Assembly (NCBI GenBank): GCA_036365455.1
Contig: JAWQUS010000030.1
Span: 20,170,001 to 20,234,000 of the forward strand
Source of the DNA: Macrosoma leucophasiata
Lineage: Eukaryota; Arthropoda; Insecta; Lepidoptera; Hedylidae
Length of the DNA stretch: 64,000 bases
Reading direction: 5' to 3'
Below, one piece after another: positions 10,717-22,831 of the stretch. Positions within the stretch are counted from its first letter, which is position 1. Every line of letters starts with the position of its first letter. Below the pieces are notes generated by a model that did no database searches, was not told the DNA's origin, and was given only the letters and a program-made list of their open reading frames with translations. The translations under genes were made by a program, and so were the position numbers.

Positions 10717-10920
10717 AAGGCCCAGGAAGACCAAGGCTGACCTACCATGCCCAAATAGGTCGAGTTCTGTCTGACGGTGGGGTCAAAAGTCTTAGGAATC
10801 GGCGTGCATGTATGAAGAGAATGATGAAGGTAGACGAGGCACGAGAGGTTTGTCTGAACCGGGATATCTGGCGCTCTACACTCTCTGCCTACCCCGTCAG
10901 GGACCTGGCGTGAAGATACA
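10717..10920 (+). mobile_element. RTE-A 3' end with C-terminal codons
   Basis: Only the last ~65 codons and the terminus. The frame reads PGRPRLTYHAQIGRVLSDGG, KSLRNRRACMKRMMKVDEAR and LSAYPVRDLA, then stops at GACCTGGCGTGAAGATA. The same C-terminus is encoded on the minus strand at 24733 and 39818. The 5' truncation falls at the GRPR motif, in the 3' part of RTE-type ORFs. Confidence 0.8.
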
Positions 10921-10964
10921 TAATACATATATTGTTTAAGTTGAAAATAAAGAAGTACTTAGCT

Positions 10965-11034
10965 TCTAACCCGGGGATCGAACCCAGCGTAGCATTAGTG
11001 GACTGCTACCTAACTTACCATTAGACTACTGATA
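10965..11034 (-). mobile_element. S2 head fragment
   Basis: Complement of the B box (GGGGATCGAACCC) and of the A-box region, with a partial duplication in GACTGCTACCTAACTTACC. No body follows. Confidence 0.55.
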
Positions 11035-12076
11035 CTTTTTTTTGGTCTTTACTAAGTAAAAGTAAATACGTTTATGATATCAAATAATTTTAATCAAATA
11101 AAATTACATTCCGCTATCTCAGTCCCCTGTCAGTCGAACCTTTTATGTCGACAACAATGCAGAGAAATGTATTCAAATAAAACCATCGAGGTTGAAACAT
11201 GGGACATATCAATTGGAGGAACGATATACTCCCCCTATGCCGTCAGTCCCTTGTATCGAGTAGGCTTCCGGGATATAATGAGTTTTCTGGACCATGATTC
11301 TACATTATTGGAGCGTTGCTAAGGACAGTCCCTGCCCCTATGTGACGATAATTCTGGCGATATGTTCGCATTATATGAATAGCCTTCGCCGATTCCGCTT
11401 CTTTATATCGTTTTCCGATTTATAGATGACGATTATTTCTCTTATTGCGTTTTACGATAGCGTATATTTTGATAGATATTTTTTTGTTATTCAGTCAATA
11501 TAACTATTAACTTTTTAGAGAAGAACAGGTTAGCTTGGTACCGGTTGAGTGGCTTGAGTTTTCATCCAAAGGTCACAGGTAATCAATCAAACCCGGCAAT
11601 TTGCAATAACTTTTCCCTTGTTACGTAGTAAAAAACCATAGAGCGTTATAGTTCTATTTAAAAAACCATATTTGAAACATTACGTAATTAGTACAAATTA
11701 ATTTAATGAACTAAATCCGAATTGAAAGACTTACTTTATGTTCTTTCACATCTCAACAAACAAGGTTTTCAGCGAGTAGAAAAATGGTATTTATCAAAAT
11801 TCTCCCTTGTTCCGGTCGAGTGACCGCCGGACCGGCGTTATCGGAAGCATTCTTACTGTGCAGGTAAATGAAAAATGCTTCTTATCTGGACAAGCATAAA
11901 TCTTGGTTGTAAATGGACCGATATTCAGACCAGGGGACTGTCGTCAATTTTGCACCCGTTTTTGTTGTAAGGTTAAATAAAAGGTTTATTACAGTTACTG
12001 TATTTATGTGAAGTATGGTATGTGTGCCTTCTTACTGGCGTGGTTGAATTTTTTTTATGCACACCTATTTTTATTC
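11035..12076. other. 1 kb without recognisable gene
   Basis: AT-rich and apparently single-copy here. An 82-codon ORF at 11074-11322 has no motif. CCGGACCGGC-rich bases near 11820 are not part of any repeat I can place. Confidence 0.45.
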
Positions 12077-12111
12077 TATGTAATGGAAGTGGCAAACAAG
12101 CACGCAGTAAA
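12077..12111 (-). mobile_element. S1 tail scrap
   Basis: Only TATGTAATGGAAGTGGCAAA and the next bases match; sequence then diverges into a stretch (12150-12230) vaguely resembling the LINE end near 30530. Confidence 0.5.
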
Positions 12112-12406
12112 AAATATGTATTCGTCAAAATCTCTATATAAGTTATTCACTTAACAGAGTTCCTAGTGCAGTCTCTACTGAGAAGAACTCCGCTACACAA
12201 GAAACACAGTAGGAGCTCTTTTAAACTTTTTACTTATGTCTAGCAAATTAATTGTTCTCGCAGTTGACCGCTTTTTATAAGAAAACCTAATTAGGTGGAT
12301 AGCGAAATTCCTTCTTTAAAAAACATTCGCATTATACCAGTTTTAAATAATTCCATTTTTCCCCATAAACAAACCTGACGCAACAAAGAACGCCGTTACG
12401 TGTGAT

Positions 12407-12736
12407 CACAGAGCAACACGGGCCACCGGCCGCGGCGGACCGGAGGGGAGTAGCCATATGCAGGCTTTCCCCTCTGTCAAAGTACAAGCACAAGTCTTCT
12501 TATGCCTGTCGCCGAGGTGTTTAAATGTGTGCGTGAAATCATTTATGCATTTTGTTAAAGCCAAGGTGTGCGTTTCGTAGTAACAGACGGTTTTTGTAGT
12601 GTGTGTGAGTGTCACACGTATTTCCCCTCCGCAAAAAAATAACGATTGTTTTGTATCGGTTATAAACGTAAAAAAATAACTAGGTATGGCTACTCTCCTC
12701 TGGTCCGCCGCGGCCGGTGGCCCGTGTTGCTCTATA
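12407..12736. mobile_element. hAT-type MITE with perfect 8-bp target duplication
   Basis: A 330-bp element with ~45-bp terminal inverted repeats (left CACAGAGCAACACGGGCCAC, right reading inward TATAGAGCAACACGGGCCAC), flanked by the 8-bp duplication CGTGTGAT at 12399-12406 and 12737-12744. An 8-bp duplication is the hAT hallmark. No transposase; the interior is AT-rich. This is the clean, uninterrupted reference for the copies at 47344-48198 and 50744-51598. Confidence 0.87.
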
Positions 12737-12898
12737 CGTGTGATTCTAGATTCTAGGTCGCACTCGAGAGCTGCGTGAAAAATCGCTTTCAGTTATGGCT
12801 CGCCTTCATTACGACTATTACGTCTCAAGGCTCCTGTCAAAACACTTGGATTTATTAGTTTTCGATGATACTGTTTACGTATTGTTTTGCACAGAGCA

Positions 12899-12980
12899 TT
12901 TTTTTTATGTAGGTACGAAAGGTGGCAAACAAGCATGCAATTCATATAGATGTTAAGTGATTACTGCAACCTATAAACAT
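12899..12980 (-). mobile_element. S1 tail fragment
   Basis: Tail half in reverse: GGTGGCAAACAAGCATGCAA and TGTTAAGTGATTACTGC. It lies head-to-head with the next forward S1 copy. Confidence 0.65.
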
Positions 12981-13015
12981 GGTGTTGCTCAAACACTAGA
13001 GTAAATATTTATATC

Positions 13016-13272
13016 CAGTGACGGAGCTCGCGGGCGTAGGCACCACTGCATTACCTATATACTTGACGCTAAATGATAGTGTTCAGCACTATCGTGTTCC
13101 GGTCAGGTGGTAATGTACGGTAATTTCCGGCACAGAGGCATAACATCTTAGACCTCAGGAGTGGTAACGCATCTGCATTTTGACCTCTGGTCATTGTGTC
13201 TATAGCCTGCAGTCATCACTTAACATCAATATGAACTGCATGCTTGTTTGCCACTTTTATTACATTAAAAAG
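13016..13272 (+). mobile_element. S1 element lacking the first bases
   Basis: Starts within the head at TCCAGTGACGGAGCTCGCGG and ends CCACTTTTATTACATTAAAA. It meets the next reverse S1 copy tail to tail: the two ends form a 28-bp perfect inverted repeat (13243-13270 against 13278-13305) with a 7-nt loop. Confidence 0.85.
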
Positions 13273-13383
13273 TTTTTTTTTAATGTAATAAAAGTGGCAA
13301 ACAAGGGGGTTAAAATACAGATGCGTTGCCACACCTGAGACCTATGTTGTTATGTCTCTGTGATAGGTATTAGGTACATGGTT

Positions 13384-14457
13384 ACAATACAATACAATAC
13401 TCTTTATTGTACACACAAATAAAACATATTAAAGAATAAAAACATAGAAATGGCACAAATGGCGGCCTTATCGCTGCACAGCGATTTCTTCCAGGCAACC
13501 AACATTGTAGGATTAAACAAAAAAAAAACAAAACAACAGGGGTGTACTAAACGCAAAAAAAAGAATAATCAAAACACAACAACAAGACATGAAAAAAAAA
13601 ACAACAACAATAAACACAGAAGGAAGAAAGAAGATAGAGATAGTTACATAATATAGTAAGATACAATAAAATGAAAATAAGGATAACAGGATAGATAGAT
13701 ACAAAAAACAAGAAAGAGAGAAAAATGGAACGATTAAAGATTCATATAATACTCTTTCACACGAATTTTAAAAGTTTGAACTGTCTGAGCTTGACGCGCA
13801 GACAAGGGGAGAGCATTCCACAGACGAACAGCTGACACGGTGAAGGATTTCGCCAAAAAATCGGTTGAATGGGAGGGAATTTTTAGCTTTAAGTTATGTG
13901 TAGAACGAAGGTAATTAGTTTTAGAAAGATAAAGGTAGTCGAATCGTTCCTTTAAATAGGTGGGAGTTTGTGGGTTGAACAAAATGCCAAAGAGAAGAGA
14001 TAAAACATGAGTATTCCGGCGAAGATGGATCGGGAGCCATTTGAGCTGTTTACGGAAGTTGGAAATATGGTCATATTTGCGTAATCCAAATATGAACCTA
14101 ATACACAAATTTTGAAGTCGCTCAAATTTGTTAAGTTGATCCTGTGTTAGATTCAAATAGCAGACGTCGGCATAATCAAAAATAGGAAAAAGCAATGAAT
14201 TTACTATTTCAATTTTCGTGGAGATAGGCAAGAAATATTGCAATTTTCTCAAAGAACTAACCGCAGCAAACATCTTTCTGCTCACCTGACTAATCTGTGG
14301 AGTCCATGACAAACACCTATCCATAGTGATCCCCAAATTCTTAACAGTGTCACTAAATGGAATGATATGGCCATCAAATACAACATTAGGCAATGTTTTC
14401 CAATCAATCCTATGAATTATCCTAGAGCTACCAAATAGTATCAACTGCGTTTTAGAT
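13384..14457 (-). mobile_element. 5'-truncated CR1/jockey-like LINE
   Basis: A minus-strand LINE inserted in S1. It ends in a pentanucleotide tail, read on plus as ACAATACAATACAATAC at 13384-13400. The 3' untranslated region is A-rich on plus (13510-13720), which gives a spurious lysine/asparagine-rich ORF on that strand. The coding end is described in the next entry. Truncation at about 14457 removes the endonuclease and most of the reverse transcriptase. Confidence 0.8.
13734..14457 (-). pseudogene. C-terminal remnant of a LINE reverse transcriptase ORF
   Basis: Open for about 240 codons. The frame begins upstream of the first Met with SKTQLILFGSSR, matching the conserved KTQ segment after the reverse transcriptase palm in non-LTR elements. 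It continues VKNLGITMDRCLSW (the LG[IV] turn), FDYADVCYLNL, FERLQNLCIRFIFG and ends VSAVRLWNALPLSARQ...FKIRVKEYY, the usual C-terminus (rLWNaLP then FK). No catalytic YADD region is present. It cannot act as an enzyme; the open frame suggests a fairly recent copy. Confidence 0.82.
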
Positions 14458-14536
14458 TATTATGAAACGGGAACACAAAATTGCTGAACACTATCTTTCG
14501 GTGATAGATACATTAGCTGATGCCTACGCCTGGAGC

Positions 14537-15027
14537 TAGGGTTACCACCTCTTAGCTGTCGAAATCCGGGAGAAAAAAAAAACATTGAATATAATAACTT
14601 ATTTAATCAAAATACGACCCAAGTGCATGGATTGCTTTTAAATACAGACTAATAAGCGAATGAAACTTATAACAAACAGATGAGGAACGAAAATAAGTGA
14701 GACAAAGACGGCGCAATCTCTCCCGCACGTAGGTCAGAAAGGGACAATAAAATAAAGTAGGTACCTACACGCACGCAAATCACTTTATACGAAACTAGCT
14801 GGCTACCCACTGGCGAGTAGTGGCATCAGTGGCATCAGTGGCGAGAAGGCTGCCGAGAATTTACGCCGCTCTTATCCATTTCGACATCGCGTGTCATTAC
14901 TTTTGAACAACGTGTTATTCCGGGAGAATTTAGTATATTTTAAATTCCTTCCGGGAGACGGGAGATTTTAATTTTCAGAGCTAGAATCCGGGAGACGCCC
15001 GGAATACCTGGAGAGGTGGCAACCCTA
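14537..15027. mobile_element. hAT-type MITE inserted in S1, 8-bp target duplication
   Basis: A 491-bp element with ends TAGGGTTACCACCTCT (left) and TAGGGTTGCCACCTCT (right, reading inward), flanked by CCTGGAGC at 14529-14536 and 15028-15035. The duplicated 8 bp are S1 sequence, so the insertion postdates that S1 copy. Subterminal CCGGGAG motifs recur on both sides. No transposase. Confidence 0.85.
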
Positions 15028-15109
15028 CCTGGAGCTCCTACACTTGGAACGACCACCAGTAAAGCTATAGCTTTAGTTTTACTTGTCAAAAATATATAGA
15101 ATACATCAT

Positions 15110-15350
15110 TTACTGGTTGTAGAGCTGCAGTGCCGGAGCTTGAGGCCATAGTCGAGGCCGTAAGCGCTTTTAATTTAATCTATCTGCTGCAAATTGTTAG
15201 TGTTTAGCATTTTTATTTTCCGGTTAGATAGTAATGTGTAGCCCCGTAATAAATCACACAGGCAAAACAATTTAGACCGAGGAGGGTGGGCTAAGTCCAT
15301 GGGCTACAGTCGTTGAAATGCATGCTTTTTTTCCACTATCATTGCATTAC
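15110..15350 (+). mobile_element. Old, diverged S1 element
   Basis: TTACTGGTTGTAGAGCTGCA at the head and ATGCATGC, CATTGCATTACA towards the tail are recognisable, but most blocks are heavily mutated. Probably one of the oldest S1 copies here. Confidence 0.6.
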
Positions 15351-15355
15351 ACATT

Positions 15356-16015
15356 TAGAAAAACTGAAAGTAGTATTGGAATTTTCTCAATTCATAAAAG
15401 GTACCATAGGATACCTTTGTAGTACAATAATGTGCTGGAATTACAAGCACGTTTTGAATGTAAAAAGGTTGGATTAATGTGAGGGTCGCTCGATTATTTT
15501 ACCAATGGACTCAAAATCGAATATAGCCCTGAGAAAATCATCTATGGATTCATCTTTGTTTAATAACGTAATGCGGTACCAACTTTGTTTTAATATTCAA
15601 GCATATGTACCAACAATAGATCTTTCAGAAGGTATTTCAGATCCCCCACACCATCAAAACACCATAAAGTTTGAAACATACATATACCCAAAATTTGAAG
15701 GACGTCCGTTTGTAAGCGAAAACAATTCGTACCGAATCCGTAAAAGTAAGAAGTCTTCTAATTGAGTCTTCTCAAACTGTTTAGTTACTTTGGAAGTAAA
15801 CATCAAAGATTTCCCCAAACTTCTATTTCAATTTGGAAGTTTTATGTTGGAATAGTTGTAACTTATTTATCAGGAAATGTTCGTTTATTAGTCGTAATGG
15901 GAAGTTTTCTGGGTAACTCAGAACGGTTTTCCATGTTTAAGGAATTGGATTGAAGATATCCCCCCCACGTCCCCGCGCGCCGCGGGGTGAACATTTGATA
16001 AAATACTGACTTTCT
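15356..16015. other. Region with two short ORFs, not called as a gene
   Basis: Contains an 86-codon ORF at 15505-15765 and, in another frame, a 63-codon ORF at 15762-15953 that overlaps its end. The first protein (start MDSKSNIALRKSSMDSSLF) has no domain I recognise, no signal peptide and no repeat character. A C-run followed by GCGCGCCGCGGGG ends the stretch. It could be an exon, an unknown transposon ORF or chance; nothing in the sequence decides. Confidence 0.25.
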
Positions 16016-16657
16016 TGCTCATAGTGATCGATGGAAGCGGCTTGAATGCCAGTGACATTATATATACGAGTATATCGGCAGGAAGGCTCTGCAGTCCGGA
16101 TATTTAGGTAGTGTTGTGGGCGTGTCTATCCATAAGCCGACACGTTACTCGTGCTTGTGGGCGTCTGTAGGTGGGTACTCGAGCGGATGATGAAATAAAG
16201 CACAGGTTGGCAGAAGAAAGTCGTATATTGCCAAAGATCCGCCCATTCGATTACCTCCGGCAGGGAAGAACGGGCAAGAAACCCTTCGGACCGGAAAACC
16301 ATATTTATCAGGATACGATACTACTACTATCACTAGTCTGCCCATTTGATTCATAACTACCCGCGTTATATCACTTTATTATCACTGACGTTCACTGTTC
16401 TAACTGGCAGCACAACTGCCCTTTAATCATTCGATTCAACTGTGTGACTGTGACTGAATGATCGTCATGAACTATTTGCTAGCCTTTATAAACCCGATAT
16501 CGGCAAGTAACTATGTCTAAGGTAACAAATCCAAGTACCTAAGCCGACCGTGGCGCCACACAGAATTCTCCATTAAAGAATCTACCCTAGTCATAATTAG
16601 ATTACGTCTCCGACAAACTAGATGGCGCTAGTAGTCACATTTAGGTTACTCTCCGAC
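16016..16657. other. No gene recognised
   Basis: Mixed-composition intergenic sequence; short ORFs of about 60-70 codons lie on both strands in the same place, as expected by chance. Confidence 0.4.
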
Positions 16658-16685
16658 ATATATATATATATATGTATATATATTT
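16658..16685. repeat. (TA)n microsatellite
   Basis: Run of TATA interrupted by one TG, directly before an S1 scrap. Confidence 0.85.
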
Positions 16686-16686
16686 A

Positions 16687-16734
16687 TGTTGACAAGCATG
16701 CAGTTTACATTGATGCTAAGTGATGACTGCAATA
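16687..16734 (-). mobile_element. S1 tail scrap
   Basis: TTGACAAGCATGCAGTTTAC and GCTAAGTGATGACTGCAA. It ends exactly where the next hairpin begins. Confidence 0.65.
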
Positions 16735-16792
16735 ACCGTGCCACGCCACGCTATACATTATTCGTGTAATGTATAGCGTGGCGTGGCACGGT
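16735..16792. repeat. Perfect 26-bp hairpin, 6-nt loop
   Basis: Arms 16735-16760 and 16767-16792 are exact reverse complements (arm starts ACCGTGCCACGCCACG), loop TTCGTG. The arms match no repeat family in this window. Confidence 0.9.
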
Positions 16793-17015
16793 GCACGGAG
16801 GCTACGCACGTCCCACGGTCCTACTGCAATCCAAGGATAGATAAGCGAGCTGTACATAGTTGTGGGCCGTATTCGTGTACTCCCAGTGGAAACGTAGGCC
16901 ACGTTGATAGCGTTGAGCTATGTAACCGCCTATTCGAGCTAGCCACGCATTGTGTCGACGACGTCAATTCATGTGAAGCCTCTTCGTGGGTTGCAGTGGA
17001 CACTACCACATACAA

Positions 17016-17192
17016 TCCCTACTTCCCTACTTATATTATAAATGCGAAAGTAACTTTGTCTGTCTGTCTGTCTGTTACCTTTTCACGTCCAAACTACTGA
17101 ACCGATTTTAATGAAATTTGGTATAGAGATAGAGCTGACTTTAAGAACATAGGCTACTTAGTTATTTATAAACGGCAACGGGCAACAGCTAG
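17016..17192 (+). mobile_element. HelC non-autonomous Helitron, complete
   Basis: Starts TCCCTACTTCCCTAC directly after host A and ends GGGCAACAGCTAG directly before host T: the full Helitron end rule (5' TC, 3' CTAG, A/T target). It contains the (TCTG)n run GTCTGTCTGTCTGTC and ACTGAACCGATTTTAATGAA. Sister copy at 39218-39407 begins and ends identically. Confidence 0.86.
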
Positions 17193-17860
17193 TTTCATAT
17201 AAAGCGAAGCTTAATAAAGGTGCGCAGCCTCTTCGTGCGCCGCGGTAAGCCCGCACCTGAACCCTTTTATGTAGATATTTACAGGCTTCATTGTTCATTT
17301 GCATTTAATGTAAAATATTTTTCACTTCGATGACATAACAGATTAAGAAAACAAAGAATAAATGGAAAAAAATTGTCTTCGACCGAACGTGCAACCTCAG
17401 GATAACCTGTCTAGCCTCTTTCCCACTTAGCTCTCAAAGCAACACGTAGGTTGCTTAGTGGCTTCTTAAAACTTTTCTATGCCCTTTTAAATTTCTAAAC
17501 TCTCGTGTATGGGAAAAGTTGAGAAGCGAAAAATAAAAATATGACAAATAAAACAATGTTTCTTGAGTTGACATATCCAGTCATTTTATATTCCGGTATC
17601 GTATGTAACAAGGTTTGCAGATGGCGAACAGACATCTCTTTTGCCATTTCTACACAGACTGGCGAAGCTTCAGACATTGCATTATCATAAAATTGTATTG
17701 AGAATAAGGTAGCCGTGTCGGTTGCATTATTTCTTACTTCAGGAAGCTGTGGGAATATAAAGTGAGGTAAGAATGTGAAAATTAGATGCCTTTGTGATGG
17801 AATAGAAGTATGCTGCGGGTGGTTTCGTTTTCAGAGTAATTTTAAAAGTTTGCGTACTTG
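17193..17860. other. No gene recognised
   Basis: AT-rich; a GC patch near 17225-17255 (GTGCGCCGCGG) does not match the repeats here. Confidence 0.4.
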
Positions 17861-17920
17861 AAAAGAAAAAAAAAGTAGCCAAGTGCGAGTCGGACTCGGG
17901 TTTATAGGGTTCGTTTCATG
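17861..17920 (-). mobile_element. Fragment of the TTTAGGGTTCCGTA repeat family
   Basis: AAGTGCGAGTCGGACTCGGG then ATAGGGTTCG, matching the left end of the element at 60766. Confidence 0.5.
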
Positions 17921-18034
17921 ATTAATGAATTTCACATGTTATCATAAGTATCGGATTACCGAGCTCTATTAAAATGCAGTTAAGCGTGTGAAAGCACCTT
18001 TAGACTTATTTCAAAAAGTTTTCAATTCACTAGC

Positions 18035-18166
18035 TTTTTTTATGTATTGGAAGTGGTAAACAGTTTACATTGATGTTAAGTGATGACTGCTGCCTATAGA
18101 CACCCACACAAAGACCAAGGTAAAATGCAGTTGTGTTATGCCTCTGTGACGGAAATTACAGGGCCG
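18035..18166 (-). mobile_element. S1 tail-side fragment
   Basis: TATTGGAAGTGGTAAACAGT through ACGGAAATTACAGGGCCG. A deletion removed the CAAGCATG block near the tail and the GTTACCACTCC block. Confidence 0.75.
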
Positions 18167-18361
18167 AAATATGTTCTTTTAATAAAGCGATTTCTAAAAC
18201 TGGTGTCCCTTAGGGCTAACAACGCTTTGGATTCTCTCCTGGTGTTACAAATCCCCATAGGTGACAGTGATCATGTTCCACCGCAACTGGCGAATCGCAA
18301 GTGTTTGCAAGCATGTATTCTTTGTTGTGTATATATCTGAGATAGACATTACCATAATATA

Positions 18362-18601
18362 CTAGCTGTTCCCCGCGGCTTCGCCCGCGTGTAGGTAGCT
18401 TTTCGCGTAACCTGTGGAAACTCATCAAATCATCCCATGGCATCCCACAGGAAAAAATTTTTCGGGATAAATCTATCCTATGTGTTAATCCAAGTTACCC
18501 TCTATGTGTGAGCCAAATTTCATGAAAATCGGTTTAGCAGTTTTTGCGTGAAGGAGTAACAATCAAACATACAAACTTTTGCATTTATAATATTTATACG
18601 A
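18362..18601 (-). mobile_element. HelB non-autonomous Helitron, complete
   Basis: Minus strand from TCGTATAAATATTATAAAT (right end) to CTAG (18362-18365), with host A and T flanks. The subterminal CCGCGGCTTCGCCCGCG is a GC-rich hairpin of the right kind. Confidence 0.82.
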
Positions 18602-18884
18602 TATACGATTATTTATGGGAACACCCTGTCTGTGAGATACATAAGCCGTACAAACGTCCCCGGAACAAAATTGTGGCAACGAAGAAAACGCAGTTAACAC
18701 GTAATAGCACGCGCGATGATTGCGACGTGATTTGCCTTCCCCCCATAGTCACCGGCACACAAGGAGGAGGGAAAAAATATGACAAACACCTATGAATTTG
18801 ATGTGTTTTTTTTTGGCCAACTTCAAAAAGGTTAGCAAATCAACGGGAACGTTTTTTTGACGCGATAAAGGCTCATATTTTTTT

Positions 18885-19110
18885 ATTGGTGGTAGAGCTC
18901 CAGTGACGGAGCTCGCGGGCGTAGGCACCACCGCATTACCGCTATACTTGCCGCTAAATGGTAGTGTTAGAATTATTAGCACTATCGTGTTCCGGTCAGG
19001 TGGTAAGCGGCTTGGTCTTTGTGTGGGTGTCTATAGGGTGCAGTCATCACTGAACATCAATGTGAACTGCATGCTTGTTTGTCACTTCCATAAAATAAAA
19101 AAATAAAAAA
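18885..19110 (+). mobile_element. S1 element with internal deletion
   Basis: Head ATTGGTGGTAGAGCTCCAGT intact. The segment from the GTACGGCCCTGT block to the CATCTGCATTTTGACC block is deleted (GGTGGTAAGCGGCTTGGTCT marks the joint). Tail CACTTCCATAAAATAAAAA. Confidence 0.85.
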
Positions 19111-19339
19111 AAATCGATGAACGCCGGTTGAACGCACGAAAACGTGTCACGTTCCGCCCGGGCGATTGGACGGCGTCTAGCGTTCGGCTAAACGATCGTC
19201 CTAAGAACGGCTACTCACGACACAAAAATACGCGATATCGAGGCAGTGGTGGGGAGGACCCTATATCGTATCCTTAATCACCTCGTGTGCAGGCAAATCG
19301 TAAACAAACAAACAAAAAGGGCTTAAAAAAATACTACTC

Positions 19340-19910
19340 AAAAAAAAAAAAGGGGAAGTGCGTTTCGGGCCACGCGCATTTTAGGGTTCCGTAGTTATTA
19401 GGTTTGATTAATGTAATGAAAAAATAATAATTAATAATTGTAGTGTGTGTAGAGTAATTTGGTCGACTATTACTCGCAAACTTGCAAGGCCAACTTAAGT
19501 GTGATAGTTTTGCTTTTAATTTCATTATAAAATATAGTTACTTTTACTTATCGCCGTAACGTTTGAATTTCTAACAACAACCGTTTAGTTGGTAGTGGGG
19601 GGGGGGCACTTGACTTTAATGAAAATTGGCACTTTAAAGCTTAATAAGTCACGAATCTCATTTTTCGATTTAGTAAGCTACTGATAATGTAATAATTTAA
19701 TGTGTTTTTTTTTTTTTTTAATGACAAATGTGTGCACATAATTTTTTCTGACTTGTAACTCAATTATGTTATGAATAAAGAATCTGAATCTGAATCTAAA
19801 TCGCTAAATGATATTGGCACACCCGTAACAACTTTGGAAACACTTATCTATCGATATCCCACACTATATATAAAACGAAAAATAATGTAGGGGAGGTACC
19901 CTAATTAAAC
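19340..19910 (-). mobile_element. Long TTTAGGGTTCCGTA-family repeat, interrupted
   Basis: Reverse copy of the element at 38358-38992. Shared blocks include GGCCACGCGCATTTTAGGG against CTGCGCGTGGCC, GGCACTTTAAAGCTTAATAA and ATATCCCACACTATATATAA. A LINE tail (19676-19798) interrupts it. Family class unknown. Confidence 0.65.
19676..19798 (+). mobile_element. LINE 3' tail inserted in the preceding repeat
   Basis: Short 3' terminal piece ending ATGAATAAAGAATCTGAATC with a (TGAATC)n tail; AATAAA precedes the tail. The flanks are CGATTTAG on the left and CTAAATCG on the right. Extreme 5' truncation. Confidence 0.6.
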
Positions 19911-19938
19911 CCTATTTAAGTGTTTATTATAATGATGG

Positions 19939-19995
19939 TGGCAAACAGCGAACCGAGGGTGTTTGCATGCATGCATGCAATATATGCATACATAT
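19939..19995 (+). mobile_element. S2 fragment, 5' flank of a LINE insertion
   Basis: GCGAACCGAGGGTGTTTGCA and ATGCATGC-rich bases match the S2 block GCGAATCGTGGGTGTTTGCA. The rest of this S2 copy resumes at 22249 after the LINE. The ATGCAT-rich segment is longer than in other S2 copies. Confidence 0.72.
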
Positions 19996-22246
<2,251 letters not shown>

Positions 22247-22248
22247 AT

Positions 22249-22306
22249 ATTTACCTCTGCCTACCCCTCCGGGGATTACACGGGTGAAGTTGCGTACCTA
22301 CGCATA
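22249..22306 (+). mobile_element. S2 3' end, right flank of the LINE insertion
   Basis: TTTACCTCTGCCTACCCCTC then GGGGATTACACGGGTGAAGT: the S2 3' end that continues the 19939-19995 piece. Confidence 0.78.
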
Positions 22307-22320
22307 ATATAAAAAAAATC

Positions 22321-22562
22321 GGGGGTTATCAGAGATAATGGTGTAAGACCTCTCTAATCTGGTTCTATTGGGATCATTCCATTTCAGAAAGTTTCCCAGT
22401 ACCTCGGCGTTTGGTAATGTGCCCGGAGATGTCAACAAGCTCGCCACCTGTTACACGAGCCAAAACGTAACTGGCGAATCGTGGGTGTTTGCATGCTTGA
22501 ATTCATGCACTTTATCTCTGCCTACCCCTTCGGGGATTATGTACATGCGTGAAGTTTTGTTT
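22321..22562 (+). mobile_element. S2 SINE lacking the tRNA head
   Basis: From GGGGGTTATCAGAGATAATG through GTTTGGTAATGTGCCCGGAG and TAACTGGCGAATCGTGGGTG to GTGAAGTTTTGTTTTTTT. It shows the uninterrupted order of the segment that holds the LINE in the neighbouring copy. Confidence 0.82.
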
Positions 22563-22741
22563 TTTTTGTTACAAAACCATGGTTGCCCATTTTACATAAA
22601 ACATCTATACCATGATATGCTTGTAGGTCTTTTGTGTATAAGAATACGAATATCTTTTATGAGCTTTCCCTTTTAATCAAAAATGACTAGGCAATTCAAT
22701 TTCCATCCATTACCCCAAACAAAGTAACTTAGACAATATCG

Positions 22742-22806
22742 AAAAAAAATCGACCAAGCGTAAATGTTCACACACGCAGAGGGTTCCGTAGGGAGAATGT
22801 ACTTTA
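22742..22806 (-). mobile_element. TTTAGGGTTCCGTA-family scrap
   Basis: GACCAAGCGTAAATG then GCAGAGGGTTCCGTAGGGA. A similar scrap, TGAGGTACGGAACCCTGAAA, lies at 23880-23900. Confidence 0.4.
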
Positions 22807-22831
22807 TAAGGAAAACCGAAGCATGCATATT

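Larger units (their letters stand above)
13278..15060 (-). mobile_element. S1 copy split by a LINE and a hAT-type MITE
   Basis: A single reverse S1 copy in three pieces: tail part 13278 to about 13380, middle part about 14460-14536 (GGGAACACAAAATTGCTGAA, GATGCCTACGCCTGGAGC), head part 15036-15060 ending GACCACCAGT. The order and orientation of the pieces match an intact S1 copy. The LINE lies between pieces one and two, the MITE between two and three. Confidence 0.78.

Noticed and set aside
13450..13656. Lysine/asparagine-rich 68-codon ORF
   Set aside because: Antisense of a LINE 3' untranslated region that is A-rich on this strand.
15505..15953. Two overlapping short ORFs as a gene pair
   Set aside because: No domain, no splice or promoter context, no second copy; left as unassigned.
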